The position numbers and the translations under genes are program-made. From positions 1 to 44,025 of IMG/VR virus record IMGVR_UViG_3300031523_000001: a DNA stretch of 44,025 nt; one strand, 5' to 3'. The notes under the pieces are model-generated. The model worked only from the letters and a program-made list of their open reading frames with translations. It searched no databases and was not told the DNA's origin. The stretch is from a virus. Positions 23,778 to 32,716 of the stretch are shown piece after piece; the first letter of the stretch is position 1, and each line of letters begins with the position of its first letter.

Positions 23778-24259
23778 GCATCATACAAACAGTCTACGCT
23801 TCAGCACCTGCTCAATACGTTATCTTGCCGACTCTTGAAATATTAGTGCCCAATGAAGATGCTATAAGGGTAGTGGCCGCTTATGAAGATGTAACCGTCA
23901 CACTGGAAACAGCCGAAACCGTTACGTTTCTAGCGGGCCCGTTTGAGTTTAAGCGTCCCGAGAAGTCAACACGCGGAAACCAGACGCTTAGCATTGCGAT
24001 TGCTAACGTGACAGGCGAGGCTCAGAAGGCCGTACAAAGCGCGATGGAGTCAGACCTAGAAGTGCCTGTAATCTATCGCGAGTACCTGTCTACAGACCTC
24101 ACAGCGCCTGCAATAACGCCTATCAAGATGACGCTAAGAGGCGGAACATTTGAAGGTATCATGGTGCAGATTGAGGCCGGTTATTATGACTTGCTTGGCA
24201 CTGCATGGCCGCGCAAACGTTATGTGTCTGAAGACTTCCCAGGGTTGCGCTACTTATGA
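23774..24259 (+). CDS. Tail protein, DUF1833-like
   Basis: 161 residues from ATG 23774, coupled by ATGA. Landmarks: MSIIQTVYASAPAQYVILPT, GPFEFKRPEKSTRGNQTLSI, VPVIYREYLSTDLTAPAITP, MVQIEAGYYDLLGTAWPRKR. This is the usual DUF1833 partner encoded between the distal tail protein and the NlpC/P60 gene. Likely tail-tip component. Confidence 0.78.
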   Translation: MSIIQTVYASAPAQYVILPTLEILVPNEDAIRVVAAYEDVTVTLETAETVTFLAGPFEFKRPEKSTRGNQTLSIAIANVTGEAQKAVQSAMESDLEVPVIYREYLSTDLTAPAITPIKMTLRGGTFEGIMVQIEAGYYDLLGTAWPRKRYVSEDFPGLRYL

Positions 24260-24654
24260 CACTCGATGACCTATTAGCCATACCGTATATCTCAAATGGC
24301 CGCAGCGCAGAGGGTGCTGACTGTTACGGACTCGTGCGCATGGCCCGCGTTTACCTGTTTGATAAGCCTTGGATGACAAATCACGGGGCCGTTGAAGGCA
24401 TGGACAAGCGAGCCCTGACCAGTGCAGTGGCCGAAGAGTCAAAGCGTTACAGACAGGTCAGCCCCTACCCTAGCGCGATTGCCACAGCATGGCGCGGGTT
24501 TCTGTGTACCCATATTGCAATCGTTGTGGATGTTGACGGCCGGCGAATGATCTTGGAAACTGATGAGCCTGGAAAGGGCGGTAATGGCCCGCGTCTGGTA
24601 AACTTGCGTCACTTTGAGCAACGATTCCTGAAGGTTGTCTATTATGACGATTAA
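24256..24654 (+). CDS. NlpC/P60-type tail peptidase
   Basis: 132 residues. ADCYGLVR supplies the catalytic cysteine (C23) and CTHIAIV the histidine (H86), the Cys-His pair of NlpC/P60 endopeptidases. At the tail tip such enzymes cut peptidoglycan cross-links for DNA entry or help tip assembly. Overlaps its neighbours on both sides. Confidence 0.85.
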   Translation: MTLDDLLAIPYISNGRSAEGADCYGLVRMARVYLFDKPWMTNHGAVEGMDKRALTSAVAEESKRYRQVSPYPSAIATAWRGFLCTHIAIVVDVDGRRMILETDEPGKGGNGPRLVNLRHFEQRFLKVVYYDD

Positions 24655-27277
24655 AGTCTATTCAAGCATTATGCCGGGCGAGCCGGATGATGTTTATAGT
24701 GACCATGATATAACCATCGAGCAGTGGGTGTTAGGCCAATCGCCAGAGTATAAGCGCGGCGAAATACAGCCGGTTAGTTGCTCTGTGAATGGCGTGATCA
24801 TAAAGCCGATTGACTGGCCGCTTGTCGTTATTCGCAAAACAGATAATGTTGAGTTTCGGGTGGTTCCGAGGGGGGGCGCGCTTGGAAGTGTTTTGAGCTT
24901 TGCGTTTCCGGTTTTTTCTTTAAACATTGCTGGGGTTCAGGCGGCTTCAGCTCTTTTCTCACCATCAATACCAGGCCAACAAGGCCAAGGCCAGCAAGGC
25001 GCAAGGTCTAATCCAGCAGACGCAAAAGCCAACGTCGCCCGCTTAGGCGAAGGCGTCTCAGAATTGTTAGGCCGATATATCCGTTATCCTGATTACCTGA
25101 ATGCGCCGCGCAGGCTTTATCAAAATACAACCACTCAGGTTCTACGCTTGATGTTGTGTGTGGGCGTTGGGCGTTACGAGATCAACCCTTCAAATATTCG
25201 AATTGGCGAGACAGCCATAGGCGATATAAGCGGGGCGTCTTATCAACTATTCGAGCCAGGTGTTAGCGTTGCTGGAAATCCGGCGCATGAAAACTGGTAT
25301 ACAGCGCCAGAGGTGGGAGGCACATCGTCTAGCTCAGGGTTGCGGCTCAAGGGCGTTACATTTGACGAGCGCAGCTACAGCGGCTCCGGTGCTTCAACAT
25401 CTGGCGACGTGCTAAGTTCAATCGTAGTTAAAGGCCGCTGGAGCGTCGGAATATCTGGCATCGTTAATATCGAGCAATCGGTTAGCGCGGCTGGCAACGT
25501 TATTACTGGAGCCTTTCAGCACCTTGTTGTGGGGCAAACTGTTAATGTTGAATCAACGCTTGCGGTAAACGGGACTTACGTTGTCGCAACACTTAACGCC
25601 GCAAAAACAGAGCTTGAACTGGAAACCGTTGGCGCTGTGGCGGTTACACCCACTGCCGGCGCTGGTTTTATGACGATTGACAAAGCCGGAACAGAATATG
25701 TTTTGTCTGAAATCATAAGCACCACGGCTATTCGGCTGGAGCGCGTATTGACGGGTGGGGATGTGGACCCAGATTGGGCCAATACATTGCCGCAGCTTGG
25801 CAGCGCGTCTGTTGATATAGCATGGATAGCCGGCGATCTTGTCAGCGAAATTATCGGGCCGTTTGCTGCCTGCCCAAATGGAGAGGAAACACAGGCGGTT
25901 GAGATTGATGTATTCGCACCTCAGGGGCTTGGCACGATTGATGGAGATGCCGTTAATTATCGAAGCAGGACAGTAAGAATACGGTGGAGAGAAATTGGAA
26001 CCACAACATGGACCGTACAAGACCAAACGGTTTCAGGCGCAACACGCGATCAGCTGGGCTGGACGTTTTCCGTCTCTATGCCTGCATCGATAAGGCCAGA
26101 GATTGAGGTGGTACGGGTCGGCGCTGAAGACACGGCACTGGAAGCGCTTGACCGCCTAGAGCTGACAGCCATGCGCTCTAAACTGCCAACAGTCACCAGC
26201 TATCTAGGCGTCACAACCATAGCCGTCACGATAACAGGCGCTGACGACATTGGTGGGCAATCTAAAAATAAGATCAACTTGGAGGCAACACGCAAGCTTG
26301 AGCCGGTGGCGGGCGGAACAGAAACGGCTACCCGATCCATTTCAAGAGCCGCGGCATACGTTGCCAAGTCGCTTGGCTATGGCCTAGACCAGATTGACGT
26401 TAGCGAGCTTGAAAGGCTTGATACGCTTTGGATTGGTCGCGGTGATACGTTCGATTACGTGTTCAGCTCAGGCACAGCAAAGGACGCCATAGACACGATA
26501 CTGCGGGCAGGCTATGCAGAGATGACGCTCGACAACGGTGTCATCACTCCCGTACGCGACGAGACTCGCACCCAGTATGAGCAGGGCTATAGCCCTGAGA
26601 ATATGACCGCACCACTGCAACGGACTTTCACAGGTAAGCAGCCAGGCGAACCGGACGGTGTAGAGGTTGAGTATACCAAAGCTGGGACATGGACCACTGA
26701 AACGGTGAACTGCTTTCTGCCTGGCGATCAAGGCATAAAGATGGACAAGATCAAGCTTGAAGGCGTCACCGATGAAACGAAAGCTTGGCGTATCGGAATG
26801 CGCCGTAGACGCGCACAACGTTACCGCCGCTGGTCTTACAGTTTTAGCACTGAGCTGGACGCCTTGAACAGCAGTTATATGTCGTACGTGCCGCTGGTTG
26901 ATGATGTTCCGAGCTATGGCAATGTGGCTATTCTGGAATCTATCAGCGCTGACCGTATAACCGTATCAGAGCCGCTAGTGTGGGAGTCTGGCGTTAGCTA
27001 TGTCGTGGCTTACAGAGACGAGGCAGGCGACACGGTAGGGCCGTTTACTGCAACGCAAGGCGGCAGCGACTATGAAGTGCTGGTGAGCATTCCGCTGCCA
27101 TACCCGTTGGTTAACCCTGGCGACAGAGAGCCGACACATGTTTATTTTGGGCCGGTTGACCGCTGGAACTTTCCGGCTTTGATAACTGAAATATCGCCAC
27201 GTAACCAGCTTGAAGTTGCTGTCACTGCAATTAATTACGATGCACGTGTATACTTGTCCGATGACGAAAGCTTATAA
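24644..27277 (+). CDS. Tail tip / host specificity protein (J-like)
   Basis: 877 residues from ATG 24644 (MTIKVYSSIMPGEPDD); the TTG at 24635 adds nothing. The N-terminal part carries the J-type pattern with a hydrophobic segment (LSFAFPVFSLNIAGVQAASA) followed by a Gln/Gly linker and LLGRYIRYPDYLNAPRRLYQ. The middle and C-terminal parts include SRAAAYVAKSLGYGLDQIDV and ADRITVSEPLVWESGVSYVV. It would form the tail tip that contacts the receptor. Confidence 0.85.
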   Translation: MTIKVYSSIMPGEPDDVYSDHDITIEQWVLGQSPEYKRGEIQPVSCSVNGVIIKPIDWPLVVIRKTDNVEFRVVPRGGALGSVLSFAFPVFSLNIAGVQAASALFSPSIPGQQGQGQQGARSNPADAKANVARLGEGVSELLGRYIRYPDYLNAPRRLYQNTTTQVLRLMLCVGVGRYEINPSNIRIGETAIGDISGASYQLFEPGVSVAGNPAHENWYTAPEVGGTSSSSGLRLKGVTFDERSYSGSGASTSGDVLSSIVVKGRWSVGISGIVNIEQSVSAAGNVITGAFQHLVVGQTVNVESTLAVNGTYVVATLNAAKTELELETVGAVAVTPTAGAGFMTIDKAGTEYVLSEIISTTAIRLERVLTGGDVDPDWANTLPQLGSASVDIAWIAGDLVSEIIGPFAACPNGEETQAVEIDVFAPQGLGTIDGDAVNYRSRTVRIRWREIGTTTWTVQDQTVSGATRDQLGWTFSVSMPASIRPEIEVVRVGAEDTALEALDRLELTAMRSKLPTVTSYLGVTTIAVTITGADDIGGQSKNKINLEATRKLEPVAGGTETATRSISRAAAYVAKSLGYGLDQIDVSELERLDTLWIGRGDTFDYVFSSGTAKDAIDTILRAGYAEMTLDNGVITPVRDETRTQYEQGYSPENMTAPLQRTFTGKQPGEPDGVEVEYTKAGTWTTETVNCFLPGDQGIKMDKIKLEGVTDETKAWRIGMRRRRAQRYRRWSYSFSTELDALNSSYMSYVPLVDDVPSYGNVAILESISADRITVSEPLVWESGVSYVVAYRDEAGDTVGPFTATQGGSDYEVLVSIPLPYPLVNPGDREPTHVYFGPVDRWNFPALITEISPRNQLEVAVTAINYDARVYLSDDESL

Positions 27278-27307
27278 ACAAGCAAACGATTCACAGAGGT
27301 TTACTGT

Positions 27308-29206
27308 ATGACTACTTATAACACCGGCAACCCGATTGGCTCAACAGAACCGCGTGATCTTTCGGACAACTCAGAAAACTTTGATAACTTGATTAATGGC
27401 GTTAACTCTAGCTATAACGACCGGCTTGGCATCGCACGCAAAAGCTGGGCAGGCATAGAAGCGCAGGTATCAGAATTTTTCATTGGCAGCGCTTACGAGT
27501 TTGTGGGTGACTATGCAGCCGGAATTGAGTTAACACGTTATTCGCAACTTGTGCGCGATGCAGGCGAGTTTTGGCGCGTGTCTGGGTCTGTCACGCTGCC
27601 GTATACTACGACCGGCGCAGGGCTTCCAGAGGGTGGTTCATTTGTTGCTGTTGGTGATGCATATCTTAGGCAATCCCTTGCATCCCAGACAGCAGGCCAA
27701 GGCGCATCCCTAGTAGGAATGGAAGGCGGGCCAACGGTTGAGGCTGCTGTTACTCAGGCGGAGGAAGATATTCTTGAAAGAGTTATTCGTAAAGCTACGG
27801 TTGCAGAAATAGAAGCGCTAACAGGAACGTCCAACCACCAAGTTAGCTTGTCTGGAAGTAGGGCGGGCATATTTAAATTTGACGCATCCAACCTATCGGC
27901 AAAAGTTACAGAAGACCCACAACAAGGCATTTACATTGCGCCAAGCTCTGGCGCAACTGGCGCAAGCGGAGCTTTTGTTAGACAAGAAATTGACTTTTCA
28001 AACATCCGGGCAGAATGGTTTGGCGCTTTAATTAACAACAGCGCCGATGATTACACTGCATGGCAAGCTGCTATTAACTGGGCGGCACAGGCATTTAATG
28101 GGTCGCAGGGCGCAACTGTAAGAGGCGGAACCGGCGTAAGTCTTATTTCGCAACAATTAAATGGACCGAATAGAGTGGCTATTTCTGGCCCTAACGGACG
28201 CGGTTTGACCTTTCGCCCATTCGCCGGTTTTTCATCCCCGTATATGTTCCAGTTTTCAAATGGCACAAGCTCTATGTTTGGTTCGAGGCTTGAAAACTGT
28301 TATGTAGATGCCCGTGGTTTTAACATGAGCGCAGTAATCTTTACCCAAGCTTGGCAAGAAACATGCGGGGCTGACAAAATTGTAATTCAGTATGATGGAA
28401 CAACCCCATATGGAATTCTTTATGATGATGGTTTCGGTGGTGCTGCTTATCTTCCATTTAGAGACATAGAGATATTCTCTAATTCTACTGCAATACTTAA
28501 CGCGGGAATTAGAGTTCTTGAAGTTAGTCTTGTTGGTGGTTTTGTTCTAGATGTTCATGGGTACACTGCCGCTGGTACTATTGGTAACCCTATGAATTCA
28601 GCAATCCTAATGGATAACGACTCGCTTTGTGTTAAGGGTTTGCATATCGAGTATTGTATAAGCGCCGTTACAATGTCCGGATCTGGATCACTTTCAGCGG
28701 ATACACTCACCGGTTCGGCGAATGCGGTTAACAACCTAATTTCACTAGGATCGGGATTTACGGGCAAAGTTTCAGGTAGAAATCTTATTCCTAATGGCGC
28801 GTCTAGCGACACTATAAGGAACAATATAACAGGCGCTAACGTCCCCGCTAGTGCCGGGATGATTCCTGATTATGTCTATCCCTCTATTAGATCTGAAAAT
28901 GCCGCCCTTGCTTGGGTTGTATTTGACGGGGCTAATGGAACGATTTTAAAATCATTCAATGTATCTTCAGTTACAAGAGCATCTGCCGGAGAATATACCC
29001 TTACCTACAGCACATCTTTTCCAAACGTTGAGCGCGCAATTTCTTGGTCAACCAACGTCGATAGCGCGGACGCTGTAATTGTTACGAGCACAGGTGGTAC
29101 GACTAGCACCGAACTGATTAAAGTAAGGCGTTTAGGCACTTACTCTGGAGCCTATTTCGATGCTCAGAGAGTGAAAATAACTGTGTTTGGAAATTCTGTA
29201 GTCTAA
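27308..29206 (+). CDS. Tailspike / tail fibre with beta-helix
   Basis: 632 residues behind AGAGG. The N-terminal anchor reads TGNPIGSTEPRDLSDNSENF, then the adaptor segment AYEFVGDYAAGIELTRYSQL. A Gly/Ala region precedes IRAEWFGALINNSADDYTAW, the usual entry to a pectate-lyase-like right-handed beta-helix that fills residues about 235-530. The C-terminal domain is beta-rich. It probably binds or cleaves a surface polysaccharide; catalytic residues could not be placed. Confidence 0.8.
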   Translation: MTTYNTGNPIGSTEPRDLSDNSENFDNLINGVNSSYNDRLGIARKSWAGIEAQVSEFFIGSAYEFVGDYAAGIELTRYSQLVRDAGEFWRVSGSVTLPYTTTGAGLPEGGSFVAVGDAYLRQSLASQTAGQGASLVGMEGGPTVEAAVTQAEEDILERVIRKATVAEIEALTGTSNHQVSLSGSRAGIFKFDASNLSAKVTEDPQQGIYIAPSSGATGASGAFVRQEIDFSNIRAEWFGALINNSADDYTAWQAAINWAAQAFNGSQGATVRGGTGVSLISQQLNGPNRVAISGPNGRGLTFRPFAGFSSPYMFQFSNGTSSMFGSRLENCYVDARGFNMSAVIFTQAWQETCGADKIVIQYDGTTPYGILYDDGFGGAAYLPFRDIEIFSNSTAILNAGIRVLEVSLVGGFVLDVHGYTAAGTIGNPMNSAILMDNDSLCVKGLHIEYCISAVTMSGSGSLSADTLTGSANAVNNLISLGSGFTGKVSGRNLIPNGASSDTIRNNITGANVPASAGMIPDYVYPSIRSENAALAWVVFDGANGTILKSFNVSSVTRASAGEYTLTYSTSFPNVERAISWSTNVDSADAVIVTSTGGTTSTELIKVRRLGTYSGAYFDAQRVKITVFGNSVV

Positions 29207-29207
29207 C

Positions 29208-29276
29208 ATGGGCAGAAATACTGGACAGCTAAGAGAGTACGTAATCAGGTCGGTATTGCACCGGCTAGGAGGTTAA
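29208..29276 (+). pseudogene. 22-codon remnant, LREYVI-type phage protein
   Basis: An open frame starting one base after the tailspike stop: MGRNTGQLREYVIRSVLHRL then GG. The string LREYVI...VL..LG recalls the start of a recurrent phage protein (LR.YVI.PTL..LG) that normally runs beyond 100 residues. Here it stops after GG, exactly at the AGGAGG that serves the endolysin gene. It may be a truncated relic or a leader peptide. Confidence 0.4.
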
Positions 29277-29744
29277 ATGCAACTTGAATATTTCAGCGCA
29301 GAAGAATTCAGAGACTGGTCAGACGAAATGTCACCTAGGCTTCTGACAATGCTTGACGTGCTACGCTACCAGCTTGGTCGGGCAGTCATTATCAGCCCTA
29401 ATCTTAAAAGCTTGGGCCGTAACCTTGGGCGTGACGACATGTCCGCTCATAACATTGACCATTGGGGGGAGGTATTGGCGGTTGACTTCTTTGTTGATGG
29501 CGCGACACACAGGGAGGCAGTGGAAGATGTTGCGCACAAAATGAAGCTGATTGGATTTACGGGCATTGGCGTGTATTCTGATACGCATTACCTTGACGGT
29601 CCTCACCCAATGTTCCATGGTGACGTAAGGCCGAACGAAAATATGGGCGATCCGGCAACATGGGGTCGCGTTGAAGGAAGGTACACCAGCCTAATGGCTG
29701 CAATTCAATCTGTTAAACCTGGAGTTGATAATGGAAACCAATAA
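29277..29744 (+). CDS. Endolysin, peptidase M15-like
   Basis: 155 residues behind AGGAGG. Metal-binding candidates are SAHNIDHWGEVLAVDFF (H58 or H62 and D70) and a late HYLDGPHPMFHGDVR (final H-x-D), the order seen in M15A D-Ala-D-Ala-type peptidases used as endolysins. No signal peptide, so release would depend on the holin encoded next. The 3' end overlaps the holin gene. Confidence 0.78.
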   Translation: MQLEYFSAEEFRDWSDEMSPRLLTMLDVLRYQLGRAVIISPNLKSLGRNLGRDDMSAHNIDHWGEVLAVDFFVDGATHREAVEDVAHKMKLIGFTGIGVYSDTHYLDGPHPMFHGDVRPNENMGDPATWGRVEGRYTSLMAAIQSVKPGVDNGNQ

Positions 29745-29928
29745 AGAATGGTATAAGTCAAAGACAATCTGGGGCTCAATCGTTGCGATCCTGGCGCTCG
29801 TGGCTGGGGCATTCGGTTATAGTGTTGGGCAAGAAGCACAGGCCGAGATAGTGAGCGCAGCCATTGGTGTTGTTGGTGGCCTGTTTGCGATCTATGGCCG
29901 GGTCAAGGCTGTGGAAAGCGTAAAGTGA
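29731..29928 (+). CDS. Holin-like membrane protein
   Basis: 65 residues from ATG 29731 (GGAG seven bases upstream). Two hydrophobic helices: IWGSIVAILALVAGAFGYSV and EIVSAAIGVVGGLFAIYGRV, separated by a short polar turn, with a charged C-terminus. Size, topology and position between endolysin and spanins indicate a two-helix holin. Confidence 0.75.
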   Translation: METNKEWYKSKTIWGSIVAILALVAGAFGYSVGQEAQAEIVSAAIGVVGGLFAIYGRVKAVESVK

Positions 29929-30140
29929 TTGATAGAGTAATCTACTTGCTGGCGGCGCTTATGCAGGCCGTCAAGCGGGCATTACGCAAGAAAGAGCAAC
30001 GCGAGGCCCAGAATGAGCGCGATCAGATTGACTCGGACTCTGCTCAGTACGCTGCTAATAAGTTTGGCGATGGTCGGGTGCAGCGGATCGATGCCGACAA
30101 AGCCGACGACACCGAGCGGCCTGACGGTGATGGCCGGTAA
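29925..30140 (+). CDS. Inner-membrane spanin (Rz-like), short
   Basis: 71 residues, GTG start coupled to the holin stop. A hydrophobic N-terminus (VIYLLAALMQAV) is followed by a highly charged helix (KRALRKKEQREAQNERDQ) and an Asp/Arg-rich tail. It is short for Rz, but the o-spanin gene is embedded in it in another frame, which is the diagnostic arrangement. Confidence 0.6.
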   Translation: MIDRVIYLLAALMQAVKRALRKKEQREAQNERDQIDSDSAQYAANKFGDGRVQRIDADKADDTERPDGDGR

Positions 30141-30228
30141 TGGTATGGTGTGTTATTCGGAGTCTGATAATGCTCAGCTGATGGTTTATATTCTTGAGCT
30201 TGAACGCGGCTATAATATATTGCAATGA
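30013..30228 (+). CDS. Outer-membrane spanin lipoprotein (Rz1-like)
   Basis: 71 residues, in the +1 frame relative to the Rz-like gene and overlapping most of its 3' half. The signal peptide LLSTLLISLAMVGC ends in a lipobox with C23 as the lipidated residue. The proline/threonine stretch SMPTKPTTPSG after it is typical of Rz1. Together with the Rz-like protein it would fuse inner and outer membranes at lysis, so the host has an outer membrane. Confidence 0.75.
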   Translation: MSAIRLTRTLLSTLLISLAMVGCSGSMPTKPTTPSGLTVMAGNGMVCYSESDNAQLMVYILELERGYNILQ

Positions 30229-30234
30229 ATAAAA

Positions 30235-30243
30235 TGATATAAT
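30235..30243 (+). promoter_or_regulatory. Extended -10 promoter
   Basis: TGA TATAAT between the spanins and the DUF3761-like gene; no clear -35. Confidence 0.45.
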
Positions 30244-30289
30244 CTGGCCAACTTATACTTAACACACCGACACGCAGCAAGGGCTTAAC

Positions 30290-30775
30290 ATGCCAGGAAA
30301 TGAAGACATGGCCGATATACATGAAAGAGTGGGGAAGTCTGAACAAGAGTTTCATACTTTAAGTTATCGCGTTCATCGACTTGAAGAATGGCCCCCGCGT
30401 GTTACAGATCTTGAGCGCACAGTTCAGGACTTAAATAACAATATGCATCACCTACAAGTCGCACAAACCGAAACTAGAGACGAAATGCGTTCCGGGTTTG
30501 AGGCTATTAAAGAAGAAATTAAAACCGGCTTCAGAGAATTTAGAGCGTCGGCAGATTTAAACCAGGGGCGTCGGGTAGGTTTGTCCAGAGGCTTCCAGAT
30601 AGCAATTGTCGTGCTTACAATCGGCGGTGCTGGTGCGGGCGGTTTGTTGTGGTGGAATGAGCAGCCAAAAGAAACGGTTAGCATCTCGGCTAAATGCAAG
30701 AACGGTACGTATAGCGAAAGCCACGGCCAGGGAACTTGCTCTGGCCATGGTGGTGTTGATAAATGGATTAATTGA
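30290..30775 (+). CDS. Coiled-coil membrane protein with C-terminal DUF3761-like domain
   Basis: 161 residues. Residues 1-90 form a coiled coil (HERVGKSEQEFHTLSYRVHR, DLERTVQDLNNNMHHLQVAQ). One transmembrane helix follows (FQIAIVVLTIGGAGAGGLLW, about 103-122). The last 30 residues (CKNGTYSESHGQGTCSGHGG then VDKWIN) match the short cysteine/histidine DUF3761 motif of exported proteins. The motif would lie in the periplasm. Placement after the spanins suggests an envelope role late in infection, or superinfection exclusion. Confidence 0.7.
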   Translation: MPGNEDMADIHERVGKSEQEFHTLSYRVHRLEEWPPRVTDLERTVQDLNNNMHHLQVAQTETRDEMRSGFEAIKEEIKTGFREFRASADLNQGRRVGLSRGFQIAIVVLTIGGAGAGGLLWWNEQPKETVSISAKCKNGTYSESHGQGTCSGHGGVDKWIN

Positions 30776-30824
30776 GGTTATCTTGTCAGATCCAAAATCG
30801 CTGAAAGCTATACCTTTCCTTCGC

Positions 30825-31025
30825 TTACCGATGGTTTCGACTGTACACGCTGTACCACCGCCCATCCCACTTGAACTCTAGATAACCCTTCGTCTTTACG
30901 ATGTACTTAGTGACCATCGCTACACAGACGACTCCGAGCAGTACGCCGAGCATAAAGACCCCGCTAATTAGTCCTATCATCATTATGCGCCCTCCCTCGG
31001 AGCTTTCACACTTTGATGGGCTCAT
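30825..31025 (-). CDS. Small single-helix membrane protein
   Basis: 66 residues from ATG 31025, which overlaps the upstream stop by ATGA behind GGGAGGTGG. A second start at 30983 with its own GGGAGG would give 52 residues beginning MMIGLISGVFMLGVLLGVVC. Either way the protein has one transmembrane helix and a basic/aromatic cytosolic or periplasmic tail (YLEFKWDGRWYSVYSRNHR). It is the last gene of the minus-strand cluster. No family recognised. Confidence 0.6.
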   Translation of the reverse strand: MSPSKCESSEGGRIMMIGLISGVFMLGVLLGVVCVAMVTKYIVKTKGYLEFKWDGRWYSVYSRNHR

Positions 31026-31420
31026 ACACCACCTCCCGCCTTGTCGGCCACAATTTCGCAGTCATCATCATGCCCGCAGTCATTGCACTGTTCGCAATGC
31101 TCACAAAGAGGCCACTTGCCTTCGTATTCTGCCTTGCCGCACATAGCACAGCGGTCGTCACCTTCCATTATCCAGCCCATTTCTCGGAAAATAAAATCGT
31201 CCCAAATAATGTAGGCACCGGTTCGGCCTATTTTTTCAAACAAATGGTCATGCTCAGGCGCTCGAATAACGCGAGCACTCATATATTCTCCATCGCACTC
31301 GTCCGAAAGGTTGCCGTATTTCCACAGGATTCGTTTTGCCTCCTTTACGTTCGATGCAAAGCAAGCGGCGACAAAATCAGATTCGCCTGGCTCAGTCGAG
31401 CCCCCGTAATAGCATTTCAT
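31022..31420 (-). CDS. Cysteine-rich putative zinc-binding protein
   Basis: 132 residues. The first part (STEPGESDFVAACFASNVKE, AKRILWKYGNL) and YIIWDDFIFREMGW are of unknown fold. The C-terminus has paired Cys motifs CAMCGKAEYEGKWPLCEHCE and QCNDCGHDDDC, a likely zinc ribbon. Coupled to both neighbours by ATGA. Confidence 0.65.
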   Translation of the reverse strand: MKCYYGGSTEPGESDFVAACFASNVKEAKRILWKYGNLSDECDGEYMSARVIRAPEHDHLFEKIGRTGAYIIWDDFIFREMGWIMEGDDRCAMCGKAEYEGKWPLCEHCEQCNDCGHDDDCEIVADKAGGGV

Positions 31421-31944
31421 TGAACGCCTCCCGCCTTGCCGGCCCCATCCTGAAACTCACTCTCCTGAAGCACTGACGCATCCGCCGTTATAGCCGCACG
31501 AGCAAGGACTCTGGCCAACTCATCGGGCATGAAGTTTTCAAGGTTGCTCAGTTCGCGGTTAAACAGTCTGCGGAAGTATCTCATATCCAGGCCGTAGCGA
31601 TTCGTTCCGCGTTCATCCGGCATCACGGCGCTGTACTCCTGTGCTCGGGCTGCCTGCTCAACAGGCCCAGCAACGCAATCATCAAGCCACGTAACTCGGC
31701 CTAAGTTGTGCACCGCTGCCAGTCCACCGGCTTCGTTCTGGACTAAGAAGCCAACGGGCTTTCCGATCTGTTTTGTTTTGCTATGGCACAGTGCTGTGAA
31801 CTGCGGGCAGTTGATCTGCCATGCCCACCACATTCCGTCAAGAATTTCATCTACATAGTCCCCGCTTGCTGCCCGCTTTAGGCTGTAGCTGTCGCTCCAT
31901 GTTGCCGTTACTGTGCGCTCGAATGTTTCTCTGCTATCGCTCAT
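31417..31944 (-). CDS. Hypothetical phage early protein (175 aa)
   Basis: ATG 31944 (MSDSRETFERTVTATWSDSY) is taken as the start. The body includes DEILDGMWWAWQINCPQFTA and a C-terminal ELARVLARAAITADASVLQE. Proteins of this composite pattern are common in early clusters of phages of Gram-negative bacteria. No catalytic motif is seen. Confidence 0.6.
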   Translation of the reverse strand: MSDSRETFERTVTATWSDSYSLKRAASGDYVDEILDGMWWAWQINCPQFTALCHSKTKQIGKPVGFLVQNEAGGLAAVHNLGRVTWLDDCVAGPVEQAARAQEYSAVMPDERGTNRYGLDMRYFRRLFNRELSNLENFMPDELARVLARAAITADASVLQESEFQDGAGKAGGVQ

Positions 31945-31945
31945 C

Positions 31946-32389
31946 TTAGTAATACCCCTCGCAAATCCCAAAACTAACCACCGGTGCCGTCAAGAACCGG
32001 CGAACATAATCCACTTTCTCGCTGGCTTTCGGCGCAGCTTCTTTGAACAGTCCATAGCTCCCAATCGCACGAATGCGCCCAATTTTTATGCCCGTATCCA
32101 GCGATATAGCGCGGGCGTTGTCAACAGCGGATAGAGATTCGTATTTCTTTCGCTGGTCAAGGTCAATCTTGATAGCCTTCAGCGTTTCTACAGAGATCTC
32201 CTTAGATGGGTTTCGGCATGGCACAAACTCATATCCGCGACGTGCCAGGCGGTAGATGGTAGCCTTGCTGACGCCGTGTTTCTGGCCCAGAACCTCATCG
32301 CTAAGGTCTGCGGCCAGAGTAGCGTATGAGCGGCTCAGGGCGTATCGTGTTTCGATGTATGCGCGTAGTTCTGGGGTGATCTTGCTCAT
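31946..32389 (-). CDS. HTH-domain protein
   Basis: 147 residues. Two HTH-like segments: RSYATLAADLSDEVLGQKHG with VSKATIYRLARRGYEF (residues about 22-52), then a charged helical C-terminal half. A DNA-binding role is inferred. It starts in an ATGA overlap and ends one base before the next start codon. Confidence 0.6.
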   Translation of the reverse strand: MSKITPELRAYIETRYALSRSYATLAADLSDEVLGQKHGVSKATIYRLARRGYEFVPCRNPSKEISVETLKAIKIDLDQRKKYESLSAVDNARAISLDTGIKIGRIRAIGSYGLFKEAAPKASEKVDYVRRFLTAPVVSFGICEGYY

Positions 32390-32715
32390 TTGTTTTTCCT
32401 TTCAAACTGCGCGGCTTCTAGCAGTGGGGCGGCTTCAACAATCTCTTCAATAACCTTAGCAAGCAGCAGCCCCATCTTGTGCGTGGTGTCTTTGCTTGGG
32501 TAAACGGTGTGCTTGTAAGTCAGTTCTGGATTTTTATTAATCATCCAATCTGCCACAAAACCACAATCTATCTGCCATCGATCATTAGGGCCAAAGATCA
32601 AATCGTAATCTTCGCCCTCAAGTATCGCCTCCTCAATCTCTAGCCCAATCGTTTCAGCCCGCGCCTCAATTTCTGCGGCGTCGTCAATATATTTCTGGTT
32701 CTGTGCTGCGTTCAT
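32386..32715 (-). CDS. Hypothetical acidic helical protein (109 aa)
   Basis: N-terminal acidic helices (YIDDAAEIEARAETIGLEIE, EAILEGEDYDL), then RWQIDCGFVADWMINKNPEL and another helix (LLLAKVIEEIVEAAPLLEAA). Unknown function; part of the coupled minus-strand cluster. Confidence 0.55.
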   Translation of the reverse strand: MNAAQNQKYIDDAAEIEARAETIGLEIEEAILEGEDYDLIFGPNDRWQIDCGFVADWMINKNPELTYKHTVYPSKDTTHKMGLLLAKVIEEIVEAAPLLEAAQFERKNK

Positions 32716-32716
32716 G

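Noticed and set aside
30783-30881. 32-codon TTG frame after the DUF3761-like gene
   Set aside because: Overlaps the end of a better supported minus-strand gene and has no recognisable sequence pattern.
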